Notes under the pieces: model-generated | What the model was told of the DNA's origin: nothing | Databases searched by the model: none | Seen by the model: only the letters and a program-made list of their open reading frames with translations | Shown here: positions 1 to 20,238 of the stretch, one piece after another | Position numbering within the stretch: the first letter of the stretch is position 1 | Layout: every line of letters starts with the position of its first letter | DNA from: Edaphochlamys debaryana | Lineage: Eukaryota; Chlorophyta; Chlorophyceae; Chlamydomonadales | Assembly: GCA_016858145.1 (NCBI GenBank) | Contig: JAEHOE010000110.1 | Coordinates: forward strand, 372,001 to 436,000 | Reading direction: 5' to 3' | Length of the DNA stretch: 64,000 nucleotides | Program-made: the position numbers and the translations under genes

Positions 1-8528
<8,528 letters not shown>

Positions 8529-10288
8529 TGCGAGCGCAGTGACGGGCGCTGCCCGCGCACCAATGTACCACGCCCTTAGTGCCCAAGGTGAACCCAAGGC
8601 TCCAGAGGTATGCGTGGCTCTTCAAGCGGGAGCATGTGCATAAACTGGGCCCGTGCGCCGATGAGCGCTCTGCTGTGTCGAGCGGGACAACTACGCAGCG
8701 GTCACTCGACCGTAGAAGCTTTGAAACTATTCAAAACGTTTGAGCCTGCAGGTCCAGCAGCAAAAGTTGCAACTGGCCGCCTCGACGAGGTCGAATGCTC
8801 GTCTGTAGGGTCTGTAGCTCTGTCTGGCTCTGTCTATTTATGGCGGGGTATGTTTGCTAGTTTTGTACAAAACTAAGTCAGTAAGGAGGCATGTTGATGG
8901 GTGCCCGCGCTGTACACTGGATTCAGTACGACGTTGTACACTTGTGGACTGCCCCCTCGCCCGTGCGTTGCGACGTCTGGCTCTGCGGGAAGGCGCGGGT
9001 TGTCGTTGGGGTCCGTGGGTGGGCTGTTCGCGGAGCAAGGAGTCTCAACCTCGTCCCGTTCCCTTTGCCCCTCGGGTTCCGTGCCTTCCCAGAACCTCGC
9101 AGGAATGGCAGGATTGGCAGCCCGGGACCCACTGCTCCGCACCCCTGAGGACGGTCCCTCCACAGATAAGTAGCGGCTCAGTAGGTCAGCAGATTAGCAC
9201 TGAGTGCCCTCGCCTGCTTTGCATGTCGGCTTCAGCCCCTTGGCACGCCAGGGCCCCGCGCCGCCTGCTGTCAGACCATACAAAGATCGGCGCTCCGTCG
9301 TTGCTGCATAGACTTCCCCACTTTCCCACGCCGACATCATGACGCTTTCCCTCTTCTTGCTCAGCTGCCCACCCAGTGCAGGGGAGCCCCTGAGGGGCAG
9401 GGCACTGACCGATCGCTTTACACCAAGAAGCTCCCCACAGGACTGACGCGCCTACAACAGCCTCAGACCATGTTACTGTAGCTAAGCAGGGCAGCCGGCA
9501 CCGACCGCTGTGTCTCCACCCAATACCACCTCCTCCTTGCACATCCCGCATTAGCGCATTTGTTGCCGGATCTGGCGGGCACCACCAATGTAACACAGGT
9601 GCACGCACCGTTAGCATCGGTCGTCTTCACCTTATTGTCAGCCAATTCCATTCCAGATATCGTAGCTGGTCCTTGATTGCCGCCGCTTGACGCCACATTT
9701 TCATCCCTGCACCGCCCATGCGCCGCCGTACGCTCCCGTACGTACCCCTTGCCCGCATGCCACAGTCGTACACACATCATACACAGCACGGTATGCTAGC
9801 ACAGCACAGCGCAGCACAGCATTCCCCACGCGCAAGGGTAAAGCCAGCAATCAAACAGCGCGTCAGCGCTTGCCCCTCGCACCCCCCTGCCCCTGGGCGC
9901 CTTCCCAGCCTCCCAGCCCACCCTTCACCACGCCAGACCCGGTTGCACATTGCCTTGGCCCTTCACCCCACTTCCCCCCCTCTGCCCACACCTCATACTC
10001 CCCCCCAAACAACACCCGGACAGCTGCACATTGCCTTAACCCTGCTCACGCAAACCGGGCGCTGGTGCCAGTCTCAGTGCAAAAGGCATCCGCAGCCGGG
10101 CCCCCCTGGGCTCCGATAACACTGGCGGGCGCGTGGCGAGGCGGTTGGGCGGATGCCGTACAGGCGGTACACGCGGTACAGGGGGTACAGGCAAGGGCCC
10201 TGGCTCCGCCCATAGCCCGAGCCCCGCCGCCGGGCCCACGAGGCACGGGTGCCGGATACACCACGCCACGTCGTTCCAATGCTGCTGC
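8529..10288. other. Intergenic: CDPK A promoter and CDPK C 3' flank
   Basis: About 1.76 kb between the start of CDPK A and the stop of CDPK C, both on the minus strand. I see no conserved coding sequence. The stretch from about 8530 to 9500 is less GC-rich than the genes. Around 9720-9790 there are several copies of CGTAC-type motifs. It must include the CDPK A promoter, but I could not place a TATA box with confidence. Confidence 0.55.
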
Positions 10289-13200
10289 TCAGACCTCCGG
10301 CACCACCTCCAACGGGTCAGCCCGACCCTGCTTGCCGCCGGCGGGCGCGTCGACATCGTCGTCGTGGTGGTTGAAGTTGCGGATCACGGCCTTGATCTGG
10401 CGGTAGGGCGGTTGGGCAGTTGGTTGGGTGAGTGGTGGGTGCGCGCAGGGCAATCGTTGCGCGTGTGACAGGTGGCTAATGGGTCGCCTGCTAATCGCCA
10501 AGCCCACAATTGCACATCCGCTGCTTCGCTCCCCATTCCAGCTTGCCAACCCAACCACCATCGTCAATCCATTCCCTTTTTCCCCCTTCGCCAGCCCCCC
10601 CAGACCCCTGCCCTCCTACCTCTGACAGACCCAGCCGGTCGCCCTTGCCGCCCGTCGCCACAGATGCCACCATGCTCCGAGCGTCCTCCAGAGTCGCCCC
10701 CGCGGGGAGGGCCTTGATCACGTGGTTGGCCGTCACGAAGCCGTCCGCATCCTGCCGTACGGTACGACATGCCGTACAAAGTGAGTGCAAGGTTGCGTGT
10801 ACGGAAGTCGGGGGGAGGCGCAGGTCCTCCGCTCCTCCTGCAGGTCTTCGGCCCGCGCTGGCCCCACCGTGCAATCGTCCCCAATAATGGCCTAAACCCC
10901 TCCGCACTCAGCAATAACCTGAGCTTATCTCCTCTTTCCCCCCCTCCCCCCCTCTCCCGCTTATCAGCTTCAAACACCCCCCCTCCCCCCCCCCTCCCCA
11001 CCATACACAGCTCCTCCACAAGGGCCCCTCTCTCCCCTCCATCCCCTTCCCTCCCCCCCCCCCACCGTGCCCAGCTCCTCCATCAGCGCACGGGCCGCCA
11101 TGGTGGCGTGCCGGGCGTAGCGCTCCTGGCCGCAGCCCATGGCGGCCATGAACTCGCCTGTTGGGGGGCAGGGAAGGGATAGATATGATGTAACGAAGAT
11201 ATTAATGAAGATATTAATGAAGATGCCATGTAGATGTAACGTGTAGATATGAGGCCGGTGTCATGGAGCCGCATGGCGGCCATGAACTCGCCTGTTGGGG
11301 GGGAGGGCGGGAGTTACACAAGCTGGGGAGGAGTCTGGTACCGATAGCTCGGAACGGCCTACTCGTTACCAGCAACAACTACCGGTCCTTCCTCCCCGAA
11401 TCCGCGCACCGTAGTTGAGCCGCCCCGTTCGGTCGAAGTCGGCTGCGTCGAACAGCACCTTGACCTCCGCCTCATCCACGGCCTTGCCCACCTGGGGGCG
11501 TGGGGCGTGGGGCGTGGGGTGTGGGGTGTGGGGTGCAGGTGGAGGAGGGAGGCGGAGGTGGAAGGATGGGGGGAGTGCCCGGAGTGGTGAGCCACAACGT
11601 GAGGACAATGATCCCCCTCTTTCCCCCCACCCACCTTGCCCAGTCGTTGCAGGGCCTTGGTGAAGCCGTGGATGTCAATGGTGCCGCGCCGTTGCTCGTC
11701 CAGCTCAGCGAACAGGGACTGCGGTTGGCGGTTGGGGTGGTTGGGGTGGTTGGGGAGTTGCTACCGGTTGGGCCGTCGGCTTGGTGGCCAGCGGTCAGGC
11801 CTCCCGCCCCCTGGCCCCCTCTCCCTCCGGAGTATCGCTAGTCCAGAAACTGTTAACCCCAAGCAGCAATACCGCCCTGGACCTCGGTGCGACCCCCTTG
11901 CCTCTTGCCCCAGCCCTGCCCCCTCCCCTCGTGCCCCCGGCCGTTACGCCCCTCCCCTTCCCCGTTCCCCACCACTCAGTTGGTCCCTCCCCCTTCGGCT
12001 CCCCCCCTCTTGCCTTGAGCGCGGCCGTCTCCTCATCCAGATCATCTCCGGTCTGCCGGCCCGCCAATACGACAAGCGCCAACCGCTCGAACTTGGATCG
12101 GCGCACGTGCACGCGCAGGCGAGATACGGCATCCGCCAGGTTGGCACCGGTGCCCTTGGCCCTGTCAGGGGAGGTAGGCGGTGAGGGGGTTTGCCGGGAC
12201 GGGTTTGACGGTTGGCGATCCTTCTCCCCTGCACTTTCCTCCTCATCCCTCTCCACTGCCGCCAGGATGCCAACCCTTCTCCCCCACAACACACCCTGAC
12301 GCACTTCTGCTCCCCCCTTCCCATGCCCTCCCCTCCCCTCTTCCCCGTCCCCTCCCTCATCCCACCCCGCGACCCACTTCTCCGCCCTCCCCTCCCCCTC
12401 CTCATCCCGCCCCCGACCCACTTCTCCGCCCTCCCCTCCACCCCCTCATCCCGCCCCCCGACCCACTTCTCCGCCCTCCCCTCCACCCCCTCATCCCGCC
12501 CCGACCCACTTCTCCGCCCTCCCCTCCACCCCTCATCCCGCCCCCGACCCACTTCTCCGCCCTCCCCTCCACCCCCTCATCCCGCCCCCGACCCACTTCT
12601 CCGCCCTCCCCTCCACCCCCTCATCCCACCCCGCGACCCACTTCTCCGCCCTCCCCTCCCCCCCCCTCATCCCGCCCCCGACCCACTTCTCCGCCTTGCT
12701 GAACCACGAGTGCTTGAGCATCTCCGCAGCCGAGGGCCGCGCAGCGGGCGTGGTCTGGAGCATGGCCGCCACAAAGACCTTGGCGGCGGAGGAGACCGCC
12801 TCCCAGCCCTGGCCGTCCGTGTTGTACTTGCCTGGGGGTGGGGGTGACGTGGGGTGGCGGCGTTTTGCGGTGGGTGGTGTTTGGGGGATTGATTGGGACG
12901 GGTTAGGAAAGAGGAGAGTGAGAGGTGGGGGGGAGGGGGCGGGGCACGCTGGTGGGTCTCGGGCGTCGGGGCCCATGCCTCCAGGCCCTCCCGCGCCCGG
13001 TGAGGCCCAGGCAGGCCCTCCCAGGCCCAGACGGTCCCGCCCGGGCCCAGGGTGGCCCCAACGCACCAATGGCAACCTTGCGCTTGATCTCGTCCTCGCT
13101 GCTGCCGCGGAAGGGCGCGTAACCCACGAACAGCACGTGACTGATGACGCCCATGGACCAGATGTCGGCCGACCTGTCGTACCGAGATTGCAGCACCTGC

Positions 13201-16200
13201 GCCGTACAGATTGCGCGCACTTAGGGGGGCGCATGCAGGGGTCAATGTGGGGTCGTGTGCCGGTCAGGGCTGGCGGGCCGTCTCCGCGTGCCTACAGCGG
13301 CAACCATCCCACGACCCAGCCCCAGCGCAATGCCGAGTAAGGGCGGCGGTCAGGCCGGATGCTGAAGCCCCCAGGGCCAGGGTCTCCGCCACAGAGACTC
13401 GCACCCTTCCCCGCCCTGATCTGCCGTACCTCGGGTGCGGCGTACATGGGACTGCCGTACGCCTGCGTCAGGATCTCCCCATCTGCACAGAAGCTGCTGC
13501 ACCTGTGTGGGTGGAGAGGCGGGGCCCAGGGCAGGGGAGCAGACCGTGAGGAGTTCGCCTACGGGTACGGCGAGGGCAGCCCTGGCGGGGCCCACGAGAG
13601 GCCCCAGGGGGCCCAGAGCACAGGCCCAGACGCCACCACACAGGCCCGTGGGCTGGGCCCCTGGCCCGCGGGTGTACGGCGCATGCTCGGGCAGCTTCGG
13701 CCCAGCAGCCCTGCCCCCAATCCCTGCCGTACTGCCGTACGCCTGATCGACGTTGCAGCTGGGCGCTCGTTTAGCGGCCACCCGCTAGCCTAGCCAGTCC
13801 GGTCCGGCCCGGGCGATCCGGCTTTTCCAGTCCGGCCAGTGGCCAGTGTCCAGTCCGGCCAGTCCGGCCCTCTCTCGACGCTTCTCTGTCGCCAAGCGCC
13901 CAGGCCCGGCCCGCTGTGGGCCCCGTGTCCCCAAGGCTCAGCACAGGAAGCAGGGGCTGGTGCCCCGGTGGGCCGCTGCAAACCCGGGACCTCGGTTCGC
14001 GCGTCGCGGCCCCTCGCCCGGGCATCGCTCGCCCGCCCCTCAGCCCTCGCTTCCACGCGCGTAGCTCACCCATAGTCCACCACCTGTGGGGGGGAGTGGG
14101 AGGGGGGGGGCAGGGGGGGAGAGGTGAGCAGCGCGCCTCAGCTTACGGAAGGCCAGTGCCCCCCCTTCCAACGCACACCCCAGTCTCCCCAGTCACTTGC
14201 CCTGTGTGTGACCTCATGGCCCCCCCCCTCATTCCCTCGTCCGCTGACTACACCACCTTCCCCCTCCCCGTTCTCTCCCCAGTCAGGTCCCTCCCTCCTC
14301 TCCCCCCTGTCAGGTCCCCCCCTCCCCCTCCCCCTTTCCCCCCCCTGTCAGGTCCCTCCCCCTCGCCCTCCCACTCCCCCCCTGTCAGGTCCTCCCCCCT
14401 TCCCCCCTACCTTGAGCACCACCTCCTCCCCCTTCCCCCCCCCTGTCAGGTCCCTCCCCCCCGTCCCTTCCCCCCTACCTTGAGCACCACCTCCTTCCCC
14501 TTCCCCCCCCTGTCAGGGTCCCTCCCCCCCGTCCCTTCCCCCCTACCTTGAGCACCACTTCCTCCCCCTTCCCCCCCCCTGTCAGGTCCCTCCCCCCCCG
14601 CCCCTTCCCCCCTACCTTGAGCACCACCTCCTCCCCCTTCCCCCCCCCTGTCAGGTCCCTCCCCCCCGCCCCTTCCCCCCCACCTTGAGCACCGCCTCCT
14701 CCCACTCCCCCCCTGTCAGGTCCTCCCCCCCTGCCCCCCCTACCTTGAGCACCACCTCCTCCCCCTTCCCCCCCCCTGTCAGGTCCCTCCCCCCCGTCCC
14801 TTCCCCCCTACCTTGAGCACCACCTCCTCCCCCTTCCCCCCCCCTGTCAGGTCCCTCCCCCCCGCCCCTTCCCCCCCACCTTGAGCACCACCTCCTCCCC
14901 CTCCCCCCCCCTGTCAGGTCCTCCCCCCCCTTCCCCCACCTTGAGCACCACCTCCTCCCCCTCCCCCCCGTGTCAGGTCCTCCCCCCCTCCCCCCACCTT
15001 GAGCACCACCTCCTCCCCCTCCCCCCCCCTGTCAGGTCCTCCCCCCCTCCCCCCACCTTGAGCACCACCTCCTCCCCCTCCCCCCCCCTGTCAGGTCCTC
15101 CCCCCCTCCCCCCACCTTGAGCACCACCTCCTCGTCCGCTGCGTCCGCCGCCACGGGGTTCAGCAGCAGCACATTCTCGGGCTTCTGCGGGGCAGGGGAT
15201 CGGGATGCAGGGCATAATAGGGATTTGAAGGTTGCATGAGGACACCTCCGTCCATGGGTTAGGGGTCAGCCGCGGGTTAGGCCCCCTGCCCCCCTACGAT
15301 GCCCCCCGCCTCCACCCTCGCCCAACCGCTCGAAAAGCGCAACGCAGCAATCCCTCCGCTCCCCTCCACGCCCGACCCCGCGGTCCCAGAGCCTGCCAGA
15401 ACCGCGCGAGCCTCACCCCCCAGAACCTCCTCCGCCCACCCCCGTCCCCACCAGATCCGCGTGTACGACACCCCGCGAGTGTGCGTGCGCCACAAAGGAC
15501 AGCAGCGTGCGGAGGTAGCGGGCCGCCTCGCGCTCGGAGAAGTGACCCTGGGGGTGTGGGGGAGGAGGAACAGGAAGGAAAGGGCGAGGGGAGGGGAGTG
15601 GGTGCAGTTGGTGGGGAGGTGACCGAGGGATGGACTTGGGAGGCCCCCTACAAAGCCGTGGGGGGGCGGGACACGCCGAAGGGGCAGGGGCAGGGGTTTG
15701 AAGCAAGATCGCAGTGCAGGGGCAGGGACAGGGGGCTGCGGGACTCACCTTCTTTACGATTCGCTCAAACAGCTCGCCGCCCTTGCACAGCTCCATGACC
15801 AGATAGTAGCTGTCGTCGTCCTCAAACACCTCGTACACCTGCCGTACGGGCGGTACGAACACGCGTGGTACGGACGTCAGGGCGCTGCTCCTCCTCCTCC
15901 CGGGGTGCGGTCGCTGCTCTGCCCTAGGCTCCCCACCGCTCTCACCACCGGCCCGAGCCCACGCACAGGCTCCAGCCCCACCACCTCTCCCTTACCCCTG
16001 TTCCCTCCGAAGGCTCGCGTGCTAAGCCCTCAGCCCGCTTCCATATAACCCTCCACTCCGGCCCCCGTCGCCCGCCCCCATTCCACTCAGCCCCCCTTCC
16101 CATTTCCCCCCTCCCCCGCGCCACCACCACCTGACCTCCACCCCTTCCAAACCCCCCGGCCCCCCCCACACGCACACCTGCATGGTGGCCGGGTGGCCCT

Positions 16201-17568
16201 CGAGCAACCGCGCCACCGCCACCTCCTTCTCAAGCGCTGCGGGGGAAAGGGGGTGGTGCAGGGAGGGAACATATGGGCAGGGGCATGTGAGTAGGTGGGG
16301 AGCGGGGGTTCACAGCCGCTCTCACAGCCACCCCTTCGCCTCTACCCCGGACCCCCCGCCGCACGTCTTCCTGTCGTATACACCCGTGTGTTCCCACCAC
16401 GTGGCCCCACGCGCCCCCCTGTCGTACAGGTACGGCACTCACCCTTGCGGTCCATGCAGGTCTTCTCGATGATCTTGGTGGCGAAGTGCTCCCCCGTGCC
16501 CTTCCTGGAGGCGTCCACGACCTGTCAGGGGGGGAAGAGGGATGGGGGCCGAGAGGGATGGGGGGCAGCCAAGGTACGGGAGGAGAGGGGGATGCGATGA
16601 GGGAGGAAGGTTGGTGCGTGCGAGGGGTTGACGCTACCATGGGCAGTTGGGGCCCTGGCCCAGGGCCGGGCAGGCGCGAGGGGAGAGGAGGAGGCACCGC
16701 AGGCGGCTGGCTGCACGTGAGGTGGTGCACGGACTTCCACGTGTCACGTGTGAGTGGGGGCGGCTACGCATCGGCTCTCCGCAAGCTCGTACCAGCAGTG
16801 CTGCAACCGCTGCCCAGAGGAACAAGGCAACGTGGCAGCTATCCGGGTCTGGCCCCTCAGCCCGTGAGTTGAAGGGTTGCACAAAAGGTCCAACAGCAAG
16901 GGGTGGCCTCACCTTGGCATAGACGCCTTTGGGCGGGGGCGGTCCGCGGGGGGTAGACGGGGGCAGGGAGCAGCACGAGGGCAGGTGAGGGGATGGAGGG
17001 CAGCTCGGTCAGCGCTAACAGCATTAACTGCCTTTCCCCCTTAAGCGTCGAGGTGCACAACACAGGTGAGTCCAGCCCAGTAGCCCGCCCTGCCCTGTCG
17101 GAGGCAGTGGCCTCCAGCGGCCTCCCACTCCCCCTGGCCCTTGCCATCTTGCCCTAGCGGCGGCTGCACACCCCTCCACGCTTTTAAGGACGTGCCGTGG
17201 CGGAGGCCCTCCCTGCCCCTCCCCTGTCCCCTCCCCTGCCGTGCGTTGACCCACTTTCAACAGCCCTCCCTGCCTTACGCCCGCCCCACTTTCCACCCAC
17301 CTGTAACCCCTCCCTGCCCCTCCCCTGCCCCACATGGCCTACCCTTCCCCAGCAGCCGGTGTATCGTGTAGCGGTCCTCGAACTTGACGCCCCTGTTCTT
17401 AGACATCTCCTTGCGAGCGGCCGCTAGGGCTGCAGCGGCCGTCGTGGTTGCGGCTCCCGCACCGTTGGCCGCGGCCGCTGCCGCTGCGGTCGGCGCTCCG
17501 ACTGCCTTGGTCGCGGTGCCCTTTGACCCGGCGCCCGCTTCATTCTCCGCGCTGCAGATGTTTCCCAT
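10289..17568 (-). CDS. Calcium-dependent protein kinase C (CDPK-like, degenerate EF-hands)
   Basis: Seventeen exons sum to 546 aa in frame: 17343-17568, 16913-16926, 16443-16521, 16178-16236, 15749-15838, 15452-15547, 15116-15184, 14070-14083, 13430-13502, 13067-13196, 12687-12831, 12014-12161, 11635-11718, 11410-11491, 11066-11157, 10620-10751, 10289-10396. MGNICSAE starts at 17568 (myristoylation/palmitoylation motif), then an Ala/Thr-rich linker. LGKGVYAK Gly loop, ATK lysine near 96, HADLKPEN near 185-192, DYG near 214-216, YAAPE, then the junction region and four EF-like segments. Exon lengths 59, 90, 130 and 92 match CDPK A, showing common descent. Two exons are only 14 nt. Only the second EF loop (DFDRTGRLNYGE) is canonical; the first, third and fourth have lost key acidic residues. 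The His/Asp-rich tail has no counterpart in A or B. Introns 7 and 11 hold large arrays of exon-edge copies. Confidence 0.88.
11270..11302 (-). repeat. Copy of CDPK C exon 15 acceptor and exon start
   Basis: The plus-strand block CATGGCGGCCATGAACTCG followed by CCTGTTGGGG occurs here and at the true exon 15 start near 11141-11167, about 130 bp away. Read on the minus strand, both carry CAACAG followed by GCGAGTTCATGGCC. Only the lower copy continues into the conserved EF-hand coding sequence, so this one is a decoy acceptor inside intron 14. Confidence 0.8.
11495..11540. repeat. Short GGGGCGT/GGGGTGT tandem repeat in CDPK C intron 13
   Basis: About six copies of a 7-base unit (GGCGTGG grading into GGTGTGG) directly beside the exon 14 acceptor. 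A simple low-complexity repeat with no coding meaning seen. Confidence 0.75.
12365..12695 (-). repeat. Minisatellite of 8 splice-donor copies, CDPK C intron 11
   Basis: Roughly 44-bp units. Each contains, on the minus strand, GGCGGAGAA followed by GTGGGTCGGG. The copy at 12680-12695 is the real end of exon 11 (the frame requires splicing after GAGAA). Seven further copies follow downstream inside the intron at about 12371, 12415, 12460, 12504, 12545, 12589 and 12636. Spacers are G-rich (GGGATGAGG and GGAGGGGA blocks). The unit therefore includes the last 9 exon bases plus an intact 5' splice site. Confidence 0.88.
14400..15133 (-). repeat. Array of 12 exon-edge/donor units, CDPK C intron 7
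   Basis: About 58-68 bp units. On the minus strand each contains GAGGTGGTGCTCAAG followed by GTGGGGG or GTAGGGG. The copy at 15115-15133 is the true end of exon 7 (encoding EEVVLK); eleven more lie downstream in the intron. Most spacers also carry CTGACAG, a good 3' splice site in this genome (compare the acceptors at 16521 and 12161). Most units are therefore bounded by an acceptor-like and a donor-like signal. The rest is C-rich low complexity on the plus strand. Confidence 0.88.
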
Positions 17569-18415
17569 GTGCGCTAGTTGTCAGTAGCCCTAGTGCGACG
17601 TAGAAACAGCCCGTATTGCGAAGTAGGATACGCCGCGAGAACCACGAGGTCCACGCGACGATTGGCCCAAGCGCGAGTTCGGCAAGTCGACGTCCTCGTT
17701 TACACCTCTTGGCGCATACACTTCAGGCTAAGACGCAGTGGCGCGGAGCTGAAATGGATGGGTAGTTAGAGATGCGCGCAAGTAAAGCCTGTTTCACTGT
17801 CACAGCAACGTGCGCTAGCAATCCAGGGGCTTCTGGGTAGTGGCGCGGCGCTTAGGAGAGTGAGCGCGCGATTCTGCCGGTGGTAGAAGGTGCAGCCTCG
17901 AGGTGCGAGACTCGGATACCCGTGCCGGCAAACGCAATTGTGTGTAACTGCAAGCGCTAGGAGCGACGCGACTGGCTGCGTGGAGCGCGGAGACCGACTC
18001 CCATGCGTGCGAGGCTCGTAACGTCGACGAGCCTCCAACACTTGCACCGGACCCCGCCACGCACCGGCCAAGCTAGCCGAGTAACGCTGCAGGCATGCCT
18101 TGAGCGTCCACGCAAGGCCACGCACGGCCGACACCCAACCACAAACCGTGCCAAACCCGCGTTTCCCCGGTGGGCGAGTCCGACACCCTCTCTCCGCCCA
18201 CCTCCCACCTCCTTGACAATATCCTGTCCGATGTCGCCTCTTGCCCTCCACTTCCCCATGCCCGCACCTCCCCGCTCCGTTTGTCATGGCAAGGCCACAA
18301 CGAACCTCAAATGACAACCCGCGGGGGGGGTCCCCCCCAAATGAGTACCGGTAGGTGTACGTATCCATCGGCCCAGCCCAACCTTCCACTCCAGCACCGT
18401 GAACCGCGGTCAGCG
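17569..18415. other. Intergenic: CDPK C promoter and GET2-like 3' flank
   Basis: 847 bp between the CDPK C start and the stop of the GET2-like gene. No coding sequence is supported. A minus-strand TGTAA, the usual green-algal polyadenylation signal, lies at 17699-17703. It could serve the GET2-like transcript, but it is about 700 nt from the stop, so the link is weak. Confidence 0.5.
17699..17703 (-). terminator. Possible TGTAA polyadenylation signal
   Basis: TGTAA on the minus strand, downstream of the GET2-like stop codon at 18416. Chlorophycean nuclear genes commonly use TGTAA. The distance is long and a five-base match is expected by chance, so this is only a candidate. Confidence 0.25.
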
Positions 18416-20238
18416 CTACGCCTCCATCGCGCCCCGCCCCGCCGACTCCCCCATCAGCACCAGCGCGACCAAATACACGGACACATCCCCGAGCAACCCC
18501 GCCGCCAGGGACCGCGCCGCAGCCACGGAATCCAGGAACGGCCGCAGCCCCGGAACCAGCGACACCCAGTCGAAGCGCGGCGGCGGCTGGCCGGCGGCGG
18601 CGGCGGAGCTGGCTGCGGTGCTGGCGGCGGTGGCGTCGTCGTCGGCGCCGGCGTCGCCGCTGGCACCCAGCAGGGCCTCGGTGGACTGCAGGCGGGGTGG
18701 CGGGGTGGCGGCGGGAAGTGAGGGGTGGGAAGCGGGGTGTGGGAAAGGGTGGCGGGGGGAGCCCATGGGGTTGACTTGGGTCGGGGGTTACAGAGGAGGG
18801 TAAGGAACGCCGGCCGTTGCAGATGGCAGCAGGCTTGCAGTAGCTTCGTCTCCGCGTGCAGCCTCATTGCCGCATGCGCCCTGTGCCCTTGACCTCCAAG
18901 CACCCACGACGCTGCCCCACCTCCGCCCCGCTTTTGGCCCCCCACCCCACACACCACCACGCACCCTCTCCGCACCGACACATCCACCCACCTTGGACAG
19001 TCGCAAGCGCCGCGGCTGCTCCGAGGGAACCATGTGCGTCCCCGCTATGAGCGCCACCTGAAGGGGGGTGTGTGGCGGAGACGGGCGCAGAGGGGTAGGG
19101 CAAGAGGTGGCGAAGAGGTAGGGAACGAGATGGCAGGCCAAACCCGCGTACGGGGCATTCCCAGCCACCATAGAGCCCCCGAGCTGTACCCGACCTGAGC
19201 CCTCACCCGTCCAGGCTGGCCGGCTCTCCGCCGTGCCCACGTTTCCCTGGCTTACACGAGCGCCCTTTCTCACCCATCCAGGCAAAGCCCAGCCACTTCT
19301 GAGCCCAGCTCCGTGTTCGCGACCGCAGAACCTTGGGAAGCTAAACGCACCCCAATCGGCCCCCGCAGCCCGTACCCTCCCCACGTCCCCACCTGAGTGA
19401 ACAGCAGCAGTACCACCGGCGGCAACGGCCCCGCCTCCAGCAGACCCGGCAGGATGCCGTACCGTACGGCAACCGCCAGCCCGACCGCCAGCACCAGCCG
19501 TACGGCGCGCGTCCGCTCCACCGCCGCCGTCAGCGCCGGGCCCAGGACCAGCAGCAGCAGCGCCGCCAGCCGTGCTACAGCCGCCGACGGCGGCGCTACA
19601 GCCCCCGTCCCCGCTGCCCGCGGTGACGCGGTCGCGGGGCCGCGGGGGGATGCGGCTGTTGCGGGCGCGGCTGTTGCGGGCCGTTGCGCGGGCGGCTGGC
19701 GCGGCTCCGCCTGCAGATCTGGCGGCAGCGCCCCCGCGGCGGGCGCCCCCTGGGCCATGGGGTCGAAGGCCAGGCGGTTTAGTAATGCGTGTAGCGCCTG
19801 CTCCATCTGCTCCATCTGTTGGCTGGTCTCCGCGTCCAGATCCGCGTCTCCGCTGGAGCTGGATCCGGGTTCCGCCACGGGCTCGGCCGCGGGGGCCGTG
19901 CCCGGCGGATCCGGCTGAGCCACGGTGCTCGGTGCCGGCTGTTGTTGCGATGGCGAGGGGGCATCGTCGCTGGTAGCAGCGGGCTCAGCTGCGGGAGAGC
20001 GTGGGGCTGGGGCGGCTGCGGGGGCTGGCGCGGTGGTGGGGGCATCCCCATGGGCATCGCTCGGGGCAGCTCCGGAAGTCGCGGCTGCCGCTTCCGAGGG
20101 ACCTGCAGCGTCACCACCATCCACAGCAGCGATGGGGGTGCCCACGGTGATGCGGTTCAGGCGGTCGGTGCCACGCGCGAGGATCTTCTGCCGGCGAGCC
20201 TCTGCGGCCGCCGCGCGTTTGGCTGCGGCGTCATCCAT
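18416..20238 (-). CDS. GET2/CAML-like ER receptor for tail-anchored proteins (probable)
   Basis: Three exons, 19393-20238, 18992-19057 and 18416-18685, give 393 aa in frame. The start ATG at 20238 reads MDDAAAKRAAAAEARRQKIL, then ARGTDRLNRITVG. This basic, helical N-terminus resembles the conserved RRxKIL...RL motif by which GET2/CAML receptors bind the GET3 ATPase. A long Ala/Pro/Ser-rich acidic linker follows (about 35-215). Then come hydrophobic segments near 222-240, 246-267 and 272-288, and a last one near the C-terminus (GLLGDVSVYLVALVLMG). N-terminal motif plus C-terminal membrane segments is the GET2/CAML layout. If right, the protein sits in the ER membrane, pairs with GET1 and receives tail-anchored clients. 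Sequence divergence in this family is high, so the call rests on architecture and the N-terminal motif; another small multi-pass membrane protein is possible. Confidence 0.55.

Noticed and set aside
12202..12702. Plus-strand proline-rich open frames over the 12.4 kb array
   Set aside because: They are antisense translation of the minisatellite in CDPK C intron 11.
14400..15133. CRISPR-like array
   Set aside because: Units are low-complexity, spacers are not unique, it lies in an intron of a eukaryotic gene, and the repeat is explained by an exon edge.
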